Below are positions 18,487-28,281 of a stretch of DNA of 64,000 bases, piece after piece. Position 1 is the stretch's first letter. Each line of letters opens with the position of its first letter. Origin of the DNA: Sphingomonas populi (GTDB taxonomy: Bacteria; Pseudomonadota; Alphaproteobacteria; Sphingomonadales; Sphingomonadaceae). The DNA lies in the NCBI RefSeq assembly GCF_004208535.1, contig NZ_SGIS01000004.1:1-64000 (forward strand). The letters run 5' to 3'. The position numbers and the translations under genes were made by a program. A model generated the notes under the pieces. It did not search any database, had not been told where the DNA came from, and saw nothing but the letters and a program-made list of their open reading frames with translations.

Positions 18487-18642
18487 TTAAAGGATCGTCA
18501 TTTCTTCCTTAACGCGAAGCTTTTGCTTCTTGAGCGCGGCCAACATTGCGCTATCAGGCTGCGGTCGATGCGACTCGGCGCTGATCTTCTCCTCGAGGAC
18601 GGCGTGTTTGGCCTCCAGGGCCATATGGTGCGCGTTCTGCAT
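18487..18642 (-). CDS. small DUF465 (YdcH-family) protein
   Basis: A 51-residue helical-hairpin protein: a first helix with L-E-x-K-H-A-x-L-E-E-K-I, a turn with Pro/Asp, and a second helix with L-K-K-Q-K-L-R-x-K-E-E. That pattern defines DUF465/YdcH, a family of unknown function. ATG 18642 is fixed by a perfect AGGAGG 8 bases upstream. A second DUF465 gene lies 270 bases away on the opposite strand and shares the L-K-K-x-K-L-R core, so they are probably old paralogues. Confidence 0.85.
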   Translation of the reverse strand: MQNAHHMALEAKHAVLEEKISAESHRPQPDSAMLAALKKQKLRVKEEMTIL

Positions 18643-18909
18643 TGAGTTTTCCTCCTTCCGAAAGGGTGGCGGGGGAAGCAATCAAGCATGATTCCGGTTC
18701 AATGTCTGCCCCCTCGGCGGTGCGATTCGACGTACCGAGCAAAGAAGTGCGACGACCGGATTTTTGGCGCTCGCGTCCTTCCACGGTTTTGCTAGAGTTC
18801 CAGCGACCGGCCCGTTCCCCCGCCCGAAACCCCTTGGTAGATCCGGGTGGGCCGTCGGGCGGTGGTGCGGGCCGGTGCGACTCAGCCGATCACCGGCGCA
18901 GGGGGACGA

Positions 18910-19107
18910 ATGGACGGAGCGCAGATCGCCAAGCGGCTTGAGGTGGTGAGAGTCGAGCATCGTGACCTCGATGCCGCACTGTCCGCGCTGATCGCCGGCG
19001 GCGCGGCCGATCAGATGCAGCTTGCTCGCCTCAAGAAGCGCAAGCTGCGGCTGCGCGACGAGATCGTCTCGCTGGAGGATCAATTGATCCCCGACATCAT
19101 CGCGTGA
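18910..19107 (+). CDS. small DUF465 (YdcH-family) protein, second copy
   Basis: A 65-residue DUF465 protein. Helix 1 is L-E-V-V-R-V-E-H-R-D-L-D; helix 2 contains L-A-R-L-K-K-R-K-L-R-L-R-D-E-I followed by the family's usual ending L-E-D-Q-L-I-P-D-I. ATG 18910 follows an AGGGGGA ribosome site; the longer frame upstream has no family similarity. It precedes rcdA by about 105 bases on the same strand. Function unknown. Confidence 0.85.
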   Translation: MDGAQIAKRLEVVRVEHRDLDAALSALIAGGAADQMQLARLKKRKLRLRDEIVSLEDQLIPDIIA

Positions 19108-19212
19108 GCGGGGCGGCGATCCGAAACGGGACGATCGGTGGCGCTACCGCCACGCGCCGCGCTACCGCCGCGCGCGCCATGTGCGTCACAGAGCTGGCAT
19201 GAGGGGGGCGGG

Positions 19213-19674
19213 ATGAGGGGGGGATTTTCGGACTCGCGGATTCACCGCCGTCTGATCGATGTGTTGTACGTCGATGCGATGGTGCTGGCCGACGAGGCGC
19301 GCAGCTATTTCGACGATGGCGGTCGCGTCGATCGCGAAGCGCTGCCGCCGCTCGCGCGCGTCGCGTTCAGTTGTGAATCGCTCAAGGTGACGACCCGGCT
19401 GATGCACGTCATCGCCTGGCTGCTGACCCAGCGCGCGGTGAGCGCGGGCGAGATGGCGCCACGCGACGCGCTCGATCCGTCGCGGCGGCTCGGCCCCGCG
19501 CCGATCAGCGATGCAGCGGCGGTGGCGGAGCTGCCGGCGCGGGCGCGGGCGCTGATCCAGTCGAGCGCGGACCTGTACCGGCGGGTCGGCCTGCTCGACG
19601 CGGCGCAGGCGGGGGTGCCGGCGCTGCAAAGCCCGGCGCGATCGATGCAGGAGCGACTGGCGACGGCGTTTTGA
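19213..19674 (+). CDS. rcdA: DUF1465 protein, RcdA homologue
   Basis: A 153-residue protein of the DUF1465 family, whose Caulobacter member RcdA helps deliver the cell-cycle regulator CtrA to the ClpXP protease. Visible family features are F-S-D-S-x-x-x-x-x-L-I-D-V-L-Y-V-D-A-M-V-L-A-D-E-A-R at the start, a helix with F-S-C-E-S-L-K-V-T-T-R-L-M-x-V-I-A-W-L, and a C-terminal L-Y-x-R-V-x-L-L-D. The start is ATG 19213 behind GAGGGGGGCGGG. The adaptor role is inferred from the family. It ends near a palindromic repeat shared with the convergent rutA gene. Confidence 0.85.
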   Translation: MRGGFSDSRIHRRLIDVLYVDAMVLADEARSYFDDGGRVDREALPPLARVAFSCESLKVTTRLMHVIAWLLTQRAVSAGEMAPRDALDPSRRLGPAPISDAAAVAELPARARALIQSSADLYRRVGLLDAAQAGVPALQSPARSMQERLATAF

Positions 19675-19701
19675 GCGGCTGCTGAGGGCGCGCCTTCGCA
19701 A

Positions 19702-19779
19702 CCGTTCGTGTCGAGCGAAGTCGAGACACAATGCGCTCGCGTGTGGGGTATGTCCCTCGACTTCGCTCGGGACGAACGG
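19702..19779. repeat. palindromic intergenic repeat (family 1, copy C)
   Basis: Inverted arms of the CCGTTCGT..CGAGCGAAGTCGAG motif separated by ~25 bases, in the gap between the convergent rcdA and rutA stops. Confidence 0.85.
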
Positions 19780-19831
19780 GAGGGGGAGGCGTTTCTCACT
19801 CATTCGGGACGAATGGCGAAGAGGTCGCCCC

Positions 19832-20899
<1,068 letters not shown>

Positions 20900-20902
20900 G
20901 CG

Positions 20903-21700
20903 CTACTCTCTTCCGTTGCCGTCGAGCCAGCCGAGCAGGCAGGCGTTAAAGTCATCGGCCTGCGTGACGTTGCAGGCATGGCCGCCACGCGCGAACCGCA
21001 CCAGTTGCGACCCCGCCATGCCAGCGTGAATCGCCGCTGAGCAGGCGGGCGGCACGAGCATGTCGTCGTCGCTGGCGATCAGCAACGTCGGCGTGGCGAT
21101 CTCGCCGAGCCGGTCGGCGATGTCGAAGCCGCGCGCGGCGGCGATGCGGCGCTCGATCATCGCCGCGCCGGGGAAGTGTGCGAGGTGTTCGGCTTCTTCG
21201 GCGACCAACCGGTCGTGATGCTCGCTGATCCATTGCGGCGGAAACAGGAACAAGGGCTGCGCGTGGAGATAGGCCTGCGCGCCGCTATCGCGCAGCAAGG
21301 CGAGGCGGGTGTCGAAGCAGCGCTCGGTATGCCGATCGAGCCGCGCCCAGCCGTTGACCACCACCAGCCGCGCGACACGCTCCGGCGCGGCGAGGGCGAG
21401 CGCCATGCCGGCCATGCCGCCGATCGCGTGGCCGACGATCGTCACCGAGGGAATGTCGAGCGCGTCGAGCAGCCGGCGCATATCCGCGCCGACCGCCTCC
21501 AGCGTCACCTCGCCGGCGATCTCACGCTCGGAACGGCCGGTGCCGCGATGATCGTACAGGATGACGCGATACCGCTCGGCGAGCGCCGAGAGGTTGGGCT
21601 GCCAATAGCCGCCCGAGCCACCCAGCCCGGAGGACAGCAGCAATGGCGGCGCACCTTCGGGGCCGTGCAGTTCGTAGTAAAGCCCGTCCGCGTGCGGCAT
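20903..21700 (-). CDS. rutD: RutD, alpha/beta-hydrolase-fold protein of the Rut pathway
   Basis: In uracil breakdown RutD is thought to assist hydrolysis of aminoacrylate/malonic-semialdehyde-type intermediates. 265 residues; it shows the fold's oxyanion strand L-L-S-S-G-L-G-G-S-G-x-Y-W, Y-D-H-R-G-T-G-R-S, and the nucleophile elbow V-G-H-A-I-G-G in which the usual Ser is Ala. The C-terminal G-G-H-A-C-N-V-T motif is diagnostic for RutD. The missing Ser is also seen in E. coli RutD, so it is a family trait. ATG 21700 overlaps the rutC stop by one base (TGATG). The much longer open frame upstream is non-coding. Confidence 0.9.
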   Translation of the reverse strand: MPHADGLYYELHGPEGAPPLLLSSGLGGSGGYWQPNLSALAERYRVILYDHRGTGRSEREIAGEVTLEAVGADMRRLLDALDIPSVTIVGHAIGGMAGMALALAAPERVARLVVVNGWARLDRHTERCFDTRLALLRDSGAQAYLHAQPLFLFPPQWISEHHDRLVAEEAEHLAHFPGAAMIERRIAAARGFDIADRLGEIATPTLLIASDDDMLVPPACSAAIHAGMAGSQLVRFARGGHACNVTQADDFNACLLGWLDGNGRE

Positions 21701-22086
21701 CAGCCGAGATGCGCGACCGAGGCGATCTCGACGAGGCATTCGGGCTTCACCAGATCGGCGCGGATGCAATAGCGCGCCGGTTTGTCGCCCGGAAAATAGG
21801 TGGCGTAGACCGCGTTGAACGCGGCGTAATCGCCGAGATCCTTGAGGAAGATGTGGTTCATGGCGATGTCGGCCATGCTGCCGCCCGCCGCCTCCACCGT
21901 GGTCTTGATCGCGTCCAGAACGTGCCGGGTCTGTGCCGCCGCATCGCCGACATGCAGCACCACGCCGCCCTCGCCAAGCGCGAGCATGCCTGAGACGTAA
22001 AGCGTGTTCCCGGCCTTGGCGCCGGCCGAAAACGGCGCGATCGGGGTGGGGAATTGCGGTGGGTTGATCGCTTCGAACGGCATCAT
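21700..22086 (-). CDS. rutC: RutC, RidA-family aminoacrylate deaminase
   Basis: RutC is a YjgF/RidA-fold protein proposed to act on 3-aminoacrylate (or its peracid) in uracil catabolism. 128 residues, normal for the family, with [19 protein letters not shown] near the start, the N-H-I-F-L-K-D segment and the C-terminal [17 protein letters not shown] signature containing the substrate-binding Arg. The start overlaps the rutB stop (ATGA) and its stop overlaps the rutD start. Two ATGs are adjacent (22086, 22083). Confidence 0.93.
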   Translation of the reverse strand: MMPFEAINPPQFPTPIAPFSAGAKAGNTLYVSGMLALGEGGVVLHVGDAAAQTRHVLDAIKTTVEAAGGSMADIAMNHIFLKDLGDYAAFNAVYATYFPGDKPARYCIRADLVKPECLVEIASVAHLG

Positions 22087-22844
22087 GCTTCCTTATTTGG
22101 CGCTTGGCCGACCGCGCCGCAGAAATCGGCAACGGTGCTGACCCAGCCGAAGAATTTCTCGACGTTGTAAACGGTCGCCTGCTGGATGAAATCGGGGCCG
22201 AGGTGGTGCGTGGCATCCTCCAGCATCACCCCGAAATATTCGAGGTGAAAGCCGTCGCGCAGCGTCGATTCGACGCAGACATTGCTGGCGATGCCGACGA
22301 ACACGATCGTGCGGATGCCGCGTGCGCGCAGGATCGAATCGAGCTGCGAGTTGAAGAACGCCGAATAGCGCGTCTTGTGGACGCGGATGTCGCCCGGCTT
22401 GGGGGTGAGCGCATCGACCAGTTCGTAATCCCAGCCGCCGCGCGCGAGCAACTGGCCGGCGAGATCGGGGCGCGCGCGCATTGTCTTGAGCGCGTTGGAC
22501 TTGTGGTAATTGGGGGACCCCGGCGTGCCGGCCTCGACATACTCGGCATCCCATCCGTTCTGGAGGAAGATTACCGGCATGCCGGCGCCGCGCGCGGCAT
22601 CGAGTACCTGGCCGATCTTGCCGATCACGCCGGCGGCGCCCGCAATGTCGAACCCGGCGAGATCGACATAGCCGCCTTCGCTCGCATAGGCGTTCTGCAT
22701 GTCGATCACGACGACGGCGGTGTCGTGCGGCGACACGCGGATCGGCTCGGGCCGCGCCGGCAGGACGACGGTGTCCGGGGCGTTTTCGGGGCGATGGTCG
22801 ATCACGGGCGGTTCGCGCATCCCGGCATGATCGGGCAGCGTCAC
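22083..22844 (-). CDS. rutB: (peroxy)ureidoacrylate amidohydrolase RutB
   Basis: RutB, an isochorismatase-fold cysteine hydrolase, cleaves (peroxy)ureidoacrylate to carbamate and aminoacrylate. The 253 residues hold the Asp-Lys-Cys triad at D48 ([10 protein letters not shown]), K157 (HKTRYSAF) and C190 (ASNVCVES). Length is near normal; ATG 22820 is a possible later start. It begins 15 bases after the usp stop, so the stress-protein gene appears to be the first member of this operon. Downstream rutC overlaps by four bases. Confidence 0.93.
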   Translation of the reverse strand: MTLPDHAGMREPPVIDHRPENAPDTVVLPARPEPIRVSPHDTAVVVIDMQNAYASEGGYVDLAGFDIAGAAGVIGKIGQVLDAARGAGMPVIFLQNGWDAEYVEAGTPGSPNYHKSNALKTMRARPDLAGQLLARGGWDYELVDALTPKPGDIRVHKTRYSAFFNSQLDSILRARGIRTIVFVGIASNVCVESTLRDGFHLEYFGVMLEDATHHLGPDFIQQATVYNVEKFFGWVSTVADFCGAVGQAPNKEA

Positions 22845-22859
22845 CGATAGATCAAGCGC

Positions 22860-23312
22860 TCAGCTCAGCCGGTCGATCGCTTCGGCGTCGAGCGAGCCGG
22901 GGATGATCATCAGCGGGATCGGCAGCGCGCCCGAATCGCCGGCGAAATGCGCGATCAGCGGGCCGGGCGAGCCGACCGGCGCCGCGCCCATCACCAAAGC
23001 AGCGATGTCGGGGTTGCCCGCGATCATCTCGCGGATGATCTTGGGGCCGTCGCCCTGGCGCACCGTGATCGACGGGCGCAGCCCCGATTCCTCGATCAGC
23101 GTACCCGCCGCGCCCGCGACGAGGCCCTCGGCGTGGAGCCGCGCTTCCTCCTCGATCGTCGCCTGCACGCCGCCGAACGGGATGAACTCCTGCGGCTCGA
23201 TCAGCGCGAGAATCTCGACGCCGCCGCCCGTCTTCACCGCGCGCCGCGCCGCGAAGCGCAGCGCGATCGCGCTTTCGGGATTGTTGTCGATCACGACGAG
23301 ATAGATGCGCAT
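22860..23312 (-). CDS. universal stress protein (UspA family)
   Basis: A 150-residue single UspA domain: first strand [10 protein letters not shown]-x-E-S-A-x-A-L-R-F-A, and a C-terminal V-M-G-A-A-P-x-G-S-P-G-P-L region matching the G-x2-G-x9-G-(S/T) ATP-binding pattern only loosely. Family members bind ATP or act as stress chaperones or signalling proteins. It precedes rutB by 15 bases on the same strand, an unusual leader for a uracil-degradation operon; coupling pyrimidine use to stress is inference. An independent transcript remains possible. Confidence 0.82.
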   Translation of the reverse strand: MRIYLVVIDNNPESAIALRFAARRAVKTGGGVEILALIEPQEFIPFGGVQATIEEEARLHAEGLVAGAAGTLIEESGLRPSITVRQGDGPKIIREMIAGNPDIAALVMGAAPVGSPGPLIAHFAGDSGALPIPLMIIPGSLDAEAIDRLS

Positions 23313-23452
23313 GTGCGAAGGCCCCTCACGGCGTTAGGTGGCGCGTGCGCGCGTCCTGTGCAAGCCTGGCTGCACGGAACATGGTCTTGACCGGGCCGGT
23401 TCGGGGCGCGAGAGACGCGGACGCCCCAGGATTCGATTTCAAGGACGACTTC

Positions 23453-24724
23453 ATGCCGATCGAGATCAAGATGCCCGCGCTTTCCCCGACGATGGAGGAG
23501 GGCACGCTCGCGAAATGGCTCGTGAAAGAAGGCGACACCGTCCAGTCGGGCGATCTGCTCGCGGAGATCGAGACCGACAAGGCGACGATGGAATTCGAAG
23601 CGGTCGATGAAGGCGTCATCGGCAAGCTGCTCGTCGCCGAGGGGGCCGAGGGCGTGAAGGTCGGCACCGTGATCGCGGTGATGGCCGGTGACGGCGAGGA
23701 TGCCGCGCCCGCGCCCAAGGCCGAAGCGCCTGCCGCGAAGGAAGCTCCCAAGGCCGAAGCCGCGCCAGCTCCGACGCCTGCACCCGCGCCGGCAGCGGCG
23801 CCCGCGTCCAAGGCCGCCGAGGGCGACCGCCTGCGCGCCAGCCCGCTCGCGCGCCGCCTCGCCGCCGAGAAGAACATCGATCTCGCCGCGCTGACCGGCA
23901 GCGGCCCCAACGGCCGCATCGTCAAGGCCGATCTCGACGGCGCCAAGTCGGGCGCAGCGCCCGCCAAGGCTGCCGAAGCCGCAGCGCCCAGCGCCGCGCC
24001 GGCCCCCGCACCGATCGTCGCCAACGTGCCCGACATCCCGCACACCGCCGAGAAGCTGTCGAACGTACGCAAGGTCATCGCGCGCCGCCTGACCGAATCG
24101 AAGCAGCAGGTGCCGCACATCTACCTGACCGTCGACATCCGGCTCGACGCGCTGCTCAAGCTGCGTGGCGAGTTGAACGCCGGCCTCGCCGCGCGCGGGG
24201 TGAAGCTGTCGGTCAACGATCTGCTCATCAAGGCGCTTGGCGTCAGCTTGATGCAGGTGCCCAAGTGCAACGTGATGTACACACCCGACCAGCTCATCAG
24301 CTTCAGCCGCGCCGACGTGTCGGTCGCGGTGAGCGTGCCGGCCGGCCTCATCACCCCGATCATCAAGGGTGCCGATACCAAGGGCGTCGCCGCGATCTCG
24401 ACCGAGATGAAGGATCTCGCCACCCGCGCCAAGGACGGCAAGCTCAAGCCCGAGGAATTCCAGGGCGGCACCGCGTCGCTCTCGAACATGGGCATGATGG
24501 GCATCAAGCAGTTCGAGGCGGTCATCAACCCGCCGCAGGGCATGATCATGGCGATCGGTGCGGGCGACCAGCGCCCGTATGTGATCGACGGCCAGCTCGG
24601 CATCGCCACGGTGATGTCGGCGACCGGCAGCTTCGATCACCGCGCGATCGACGGCGCCGACGGCGCGCAGTTGATGGCGGCGTTCAAGACGCTGGTCGAA
24701 TCGCCGCTCGCGATGCTCGCGTAA
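23453..24724 (+). CDS. pdhC: pyruvate dehydrogenase E2 (dihydrolipoamide acetyltransferase)
   Basis: E2 core of the pyruvate dehydrogenase complex, transferring acetyl from lipoamide to CoA. 423 residues: a lipoyl domain (1-80) with lipoylated Lys43 in ETDKATME, an Ala/Pro/Lys-rich linker (~85-128), a peripheral-subunit-binding domain (~130-165, [17 protein letters not shown]), another Ala/Pro linker, and the acetyltransferase domain ending in the active-site [10 protein letters not shown] motif. The pyruvate-type opening ([14 protein letters not shown]) argues against a 2-oxoglutarate E2. ATG 23453 follows AAGGA. The E1 genes are not in the window; E3 (lpdA) follows after two small genes. 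Confidence 0.95.
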   Translation: MPIEIKMPALSPTMEEGTLAKWLVKEGDTVQSGDLLAEIETDKATMEFEAVDEGVIGKLLVAEGAEGVKVGTVIAVMAGDGEDAAPAPKAEAPAAKEAPKAEAAPAPTPAPAPAAAPASKAAEGDRLRASPLARRLAAEKNIDLAALTGSGPNGRIVKADLDGAKSGAAPAKAAEAAAPSAAPAPAPIVANVPDIPHTAEKLSNVRKVIARRLTESKQQVPHIYLTVDIRLDALLKLRGELNAGLAARGVKLSVNDLLIKALGVSLMQVPKCNVMYTPDQLISFSRADVSVAVSVPAGLITPIIKGADTKGVAAISTEMKDLATRAKDGKLKPEEFQGGTASLSNMGMMGIKQFEAVINPPQGMIMAIGAGDQRPYVIDGQLGIATVMSATGSFDHRAIDGADGAQLMAAFKTLVESPLAMLA

Positions 24725-24731
24725 GACGCTT

Positions 24732-24947
24732 GTGCGCCGGACGCTCGTCGAACTGATGTTCCTCGCGCTCGGGCTGGGCGTGGCGATGACGATCGCGTCG
24801 GTGGCGGTGTGGGCGGTGCCAGGCACCGGCCGCGCCGTCTGGGGCGTGACCTATGTCGTGATGATCTTCGACGTGTTGCTCCAGGTCCGCCCGATCCGCC
24901 GCGCGTGGCAGCTCGATCATGCGAACACGCAGACCGTCGATGGCTGA
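24732..24947 (+). CDS. small two-TM membrane protein between E2 and thioesterase
   Basis: 71 residues from GTG 24732, seven bases after the E2 stop. Two hydrophobic segments (~5-27 and ~33-50) flank a short polar turn, and the C-terminus is charged (RPIRRAW...). No known family motif is seen. It overlaps the next gene by 8 bases and sits in the E2-E3 transcript, so it is likely translated, but its function is unknown. It could be a chance frame, although the tight overlap and hydrophobic pattern argue against that. Confidence 0.55.
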   Translation: MRRTLVELMFLALGLGVAMTIASVAVWAVPGTGRAVWGVTYVVMIFDVLLQVRPIRRAWQLDHANTQTVDG

Positions 24948-25368
24948 ACCGACCCTGCCACCCGGCGAACCCGCGATCCGCGCCACCGCGATGTCGGCGG
25001 ACAACAACCCTTATGGCACGATCTTCGTCGGCTGGCTGATGGGGCAGATGGCGCTCGCCGCCGGATCGGTCGCGTCGCGCCATAGCGGCGCGCGCGCGCC
25101 GGTGGTCGCCGCCGATGGCCTCGCCTTCACAGCACCTGTGATGGCGGGGGATGAAGTCTCGTTCTACGCCGCGATCGTCGGCACCGGGCGCAGCTCGATG
25201 ACGGTCGCGGTCGAGGTGTGGCGACGCGACCGACACGGCGAGGGCACCGCGCGCGCCGCACGCGGCACCTTCGTGCTCGTCGCGATGGGCGACGACGGCG
25301 CCCCGAAAGCCCTTAACACCGTGCCACCCACTTCCGATATCAAGCCGCTGCTGGAAGGAACCCTTTAA
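24940..25368 (+). CDS. acyl-CoA thioesterase (hot-dog fold, YciA-type)
   Basis: 142 residues of the acyl-CoA hydrolase hot-dog family. Typical features are A-x-S-A-D-N-N-P-Y-G-T-I-F-V-G-W-L-M (usual active-site N/D plus G-G-W-L type turn), V-V-A-A-D-G-L-A-F and V-S-F-Y-A-A-I-V-G-T-G-R-S-S-M-T-V-x-V-E-V-W. It would hydrolyse acyl-CoA, freeing CoA. ATG 24940 overlaps the preceding small gene by 8 bases, and lpdA starts immediately after its stop, so all are in one operon with PDH subunits. A role in relieving CoA or acetyl-CoA imbalance is inference. Confidence 0.85.
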   Translation: MAEPTLPPGEPAIRATAMSADNNPYGTIFVGWLMGQMALAAGSVASRHSGARAPVVAADGLAFTAPVMAGDEVSFYAAIVGTGRSSMTVAVEVWRRDRHGEGTARAARGTFVLVAMGDDGAPKALNTVPPTSDIKPLLEGTL

Positions 25369-26763
25369 GTGTCCGAATCATTCGATCTCGTAATCCTCGG
25401 CTCCGGCCCCGGCGGCTATGTCGCGGCGATCCGCGCGGCGCAGCTTGGCCTCAAGACCGCCATCGTCGAGCGCGAGCGGCTGGGCGGCATCTGCCTCAAC
25501 TGGGGCTGCATCCCGACCAAGGCGCTGCTGCGCACCTCCGAAATCTATCATTACATGAGCCACGCCAAGGATTACGGGCTCAAGGCCGACAACATCGGCT
25601 TCGACCTTGAAGCGGTGACGCAGCGCAGCCGCAAGGTGGCTGGGCAGCTCAACGCCGGCGTCAAAGGGCTGATGAAGAAGAACAAGGTCGCGGTGTTCGA
25701 GGGCATCGGCGCGCTGACCGCCAAGGACACGCTCGTCGTGACGCAGGGCGACAAGAAGACCGAGCTGAAGGCCAAGCACATCATCGTCGCGACGGGTGCG
25801 CGCGCGCGCGACCTGCCGTTCGCCAAGGCCGACGGCAAGCGCATCTGGACCTATCGCCACGCGATGGTGCCGCCCGAAATGCCGACCAAGCTGCTGGTGA
25901 TCGGCTCGGGCGCGATCGGCGTCGAGTTCGCGAGCTTCTACAACGACATGGGCGCCGACGTGACGATCGTCGAGATGCTGCCGCGCATCCTGCCGGTCGA
26001 GGACGAGGAAGTCTCCGCGTTCATGGACAAGGCGCTGACCAAGCAGGGCATCAAGCTGCTGACCGGCACCGGCATCGAGGGGCTTGAGAGCGGCGCGAAC
26101 GGCGTCACCGCCAAGATCAAGGGCAAGGACGGCACGGTTTCGTCGGTGGAGTTCAGCCATGCGATCGTCGCGATCGGCATCGTCCCCAACACCGAGAATA
26201 TCGGGCTCGAGGCGCTCGGCGTCGAGACCGATCGTGGCCACATCAAGGTCGACGGCTATGCCCGCACCAACGTCGAGGGCATCTATGCGATCGGCGACGT
26301 GACCGGCGCGCCCTGGCTCGCGCACAAGGCGAGCCACGAGGGGATCGTCTGCGTCGAGGCGCTCGCCGGCGAGAAGCCGCATCCGTTCGAGACGTGGAAC
26401 ATCCCCGGCTGCACCTATTCGCGCCCGCAGGTCGCGAGCGTGGGGCTGACCGAGGCGAAGGCCAAGGACGCCGGCCATGAGGTCAAGGTCGGCAAATTCC
26501 CCTTCATCGGCAACGGCAAGGCGATCGCGCTTGGCGAGGCGGAAGGCTTCGTCAAGACGGTGTTCGACGCCAAGACCGGCGAACTGCTCGGCGCGCACAT
26601 GGTCGGCGCGGAAGTGACCGAGCTGATCCAGGGCTATGTCATCGCCCGCCAGCTCGAAACCACCGAGGCCGAGCTGATGGAAACGGTGTTCGCGCATCCG
26701 ACGCTGTCGGAAATGATGCACGAGAGCGTGCTCGGCGCCTACGGCCGCGCGATCCACATCTGA
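25369..26763 (+). CDS. lpdA: dihydrolipoamide dehydrogenase (E3)
   Basis: E3 reoxidises dihydrolipoamide on E2 and passes electrons through FAD to NAD+. 464 residues, full length: FAD site GSGPGGYVAA at 11-20, redox disulfide Cys42/Cys47 in GGICLNWGCIPT, NAD site GSGAIGVEFASF, the second FAD motif with GD near 310, and the active-site His in AHPTLSEMMHE near the end. GTG 25369 directly follows the thioesterase stop, with GGAAGGAA upstream. It is the last enzyme gene of the pdhC-small gene-thioesterase-lpdA cluster; a 19-codon ORF starts in its stop codon. Confidence 0.96.
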   Translation: MSESFDLVILGSGPGGYVAAIRAAQLGLKTAIVERERLGGICLNWGCIPTKALLRTSEIYHYMSHAKDYGLKADNIGFDLEAVTQRSRKVAGQLNAGVKGLMKKNKVAVFEGIGALTAKDTLVVTQGDKKTELKAKHIIVATGARARDLPFAKADGKRIWTYRHAMVPPEMPTKLLVIGSGAIGVEFASFYNDMGADVTIVEMLPRILPVEDEEVSAFMDKALTKQGIKLLTGTGIEGLESGANGVTAKIKGKDGTVSSVEFSHAIVAIGIVPNTENIGLEALGVETDRGHIKVDGYARTNVEGIYAIGDVTGAPWLAHKASHEGIVCVEALAGEKPHPFETWNIPGCTYSRPQVASVGLTEAKAKDAGHEVKVGKFPFIGNGKAIALGEAEGFVKTVFDAKTGELLGAHMVGAEVTELIQGYVIARQLETTEAELMETVFAHPTLSEMMHESVLGAYGRAIHI

Positions 26764-26822
26764 TGCGGTACGGCGCGGCGGCCTTGCTAGTGCTCGCCGC
26801 GCCGGTCGTTTCCGGCGCGTGA
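26763..26822 (+). CDS. possible 19-codon hydrophobic coupling ORF
   Basis: ATG overlaps the lpdA stop by one base (TGATG), and its TGA overlaps the GTG of the next gene by four bases (GTGA). The product would be 19 residues, mostly Ala/Val/Leu with one Arg at position 2, like a signal-peptide core. It has no ribosome site of its own. It may serve only to relay ribosomes from lpdA to the membrane-protein gene, which lacks a ribosome site too. A chance arrangement is possible. Confidence 0.3.
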   Translation: MRYGAAALLVLAAPVVSGA

Positions 26823-28261
26823 CCACGTCGCGCCAAATCCCGTTGGCAGCGGGCCTGCTGTTCCTGCTCCAGATCGCCTTGTGGTGGCCGGGTGTCGCGA
26901 TGTTCGACACGATCGGCCAGTATGCGCAGGTGCTGAGCGGCGCCTATGACGACTGGCATCCGCCGATCATGGCGAAGCTGTGGGCGCTGCTGCATCCGCT
27001 CGGGCCGGGTGCGGTGCCGATGTTCGTCGTGCAGGCGGCGGCCTATTGGCTCGGCCTCGGGCTGATCGCGGCGGCGCTGGCGCGGAGCGGGCGGGTGCGT
27101 GCGGGCTGGGTGGTGATCGCGCTTGGTGCGCTGCCGCTGTTCGTCGCGTGGCAATCGGTGGTGCTCAAGGATGCGCAGATGCTCGGCGCGATGCTCGCGG
27201 CGGTCGGCATCGTCGCGCGGGCGCGGTTCGCCGGGCGGTCGCTGTCGATGCCCGCGCTGATCGCGGTGGCGGTGTTGCTCGGCTATGCGGCGCTGGTGCG
27301 GACCAATGCGGTGTTCGCGGTGGTGCCGCTTGGCGTGATGCTGGTGCCGGGGCGGCGGCGCTGGGTCGGGCGGGCCGGGGCGATCGCCGGGCTGACGCTG
27401 GCGGTGCTGGCGGTGTCGCCGGCCATCAACCACCGGCTGTTCGGCGCGGAGCCGACCAGCGTGAGCCATACGCTGCCGCTGTTCGATCTCGCCGGGATCG
27501 CGCATTTCGCCGGGAATGATGGCGTGCTGAGCGCCGACGAGCGCGTGCTGATCGTCGCGAAACATTGCTACCAGCCATTCTTCTGGGACCCGATCGGCAG
27601 TGCGTCGCGCTGCGGGGCGATTGCCGACCGTTTTCAGCCCGTTCCCGCCGGCACGCTCGACCTCGCCTGGGCGGGCGCGATCGTGCGGCATCCGCTCGCC
27701 TATGCGCGCCACCGTATCGCGCATCTCAACGCGACGACGCGGTGGCTGGTGCCGGCGGTATGGACGAGCGCCGCGCCGCCGTCGGTTTCGGAAATTAATA
27801 CGGTCGGTCTGGGGACGCCCGCGAAGGTGGCGCAACCGATCGTCGCGGCGGCGGGGTGGCTGGCGGCGTCGCCGCTCGGCTGGCCGATCGCGTGGATCGT
27901 CGTCGCGGCGTCCGTGGTGGCGATCGTCATCGCCAGCGCGCGCACGCCGATCCGCGACCTCGCGCTGGCGCTCGCCGTCTCCGCGCTGGCGCTGGAGGCA
28001 AGCTTCGCGGTGGTGAGTATCGCCTCGGACCTGCGTTACCATCTGTGGCCGATGATGGCGGCAGCGCTCGCGGCGATTCTGGTGGCGAGCGAGGGCAGGG
28101 TGCCGCGCCGGCTCGCGCTGGGCTGTGCGCTCGCGCTCGCGCTGGTGATTGCCGCCGGCGTCGGTGCCCGCGCGACGCTGCCGTCACCGCCACCGGGCTA
28201 TACGGCGATGCTCGAATGGGATGGACAGGCGGCCGCACCCGCGCGACAACCCGCGTTATAG
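26819..28261 (+). CDS. polytopic membrane protein, GT-C glycosyltransferase-like
   Basis: 480 residues from GTG 26819, with about ten hydrophobic segments, the first at ~8-29. A short polar loop after TM1 contains M-F-D-T-I-G-Q-Y and D-D-W-H-P-P, acidic/aromatic residues typical of the first periplasmic loop of GT-C-type lipid-linked glycosyltransferases. A periplasmic loop at ~215-300 has two Cys pairs (AKHCYQ, SRCGAI). No further family motif was recognised, so the assignment is architectural. It is linked to lpdA through overlapping mini-ORF codons and is followed by a secreted amidohydrolase. Confidence 0.55.
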   Translation: MTTSRQIPLAAGLLFLLQIALWWPGVAMFDTIGQYAQVLSGAYDDWHPPIMAKLWALLHPLGPGAVPMFVVQAAAYWLGLGLIAAALARSGRVRAGWVVIALGALPLFVAWQSVVLKDAQMLGAMLAAVGIVARARFAGRSLSMPALIAVAVLLGYAALVRTNAVFAVVPLGVMLVPGRRRWVGRAGAIAGLTLAVLAVSPAINHRLFGAEPTSVSHTLPLFDLAGIAHFAGNDGVLSADERVLIVAKHCYQPFFWDPIGSASRCGAIADRFQPVPAGTLDLAWAGAIVRHPLAYARHRIAHLNATTRWLVPAVWTSAAPPSVSEINTVGLGTPAKVAQPIVAAAGWLAASPLGWPIAWIVVAASVVAIVIASARTPIRDLALALAVSALALEASFAVVSIASDLRYHLWPMMAAALAAILVASEGRVPRRLALGCALALALVIAAGVGARATLPSPPPGYTAMLEWDGQAAAPARQPAL

Positions 28262-28281
28262 GGTTGAAAAAGGGGGATTTG

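Noticed and set aside
20903..22216. RutD extended upstream to 437 residues
   Set aside because: The upstream part is the shifted frame of rutC; the RutD start at 21700 overlaps the rutC stop as expected.
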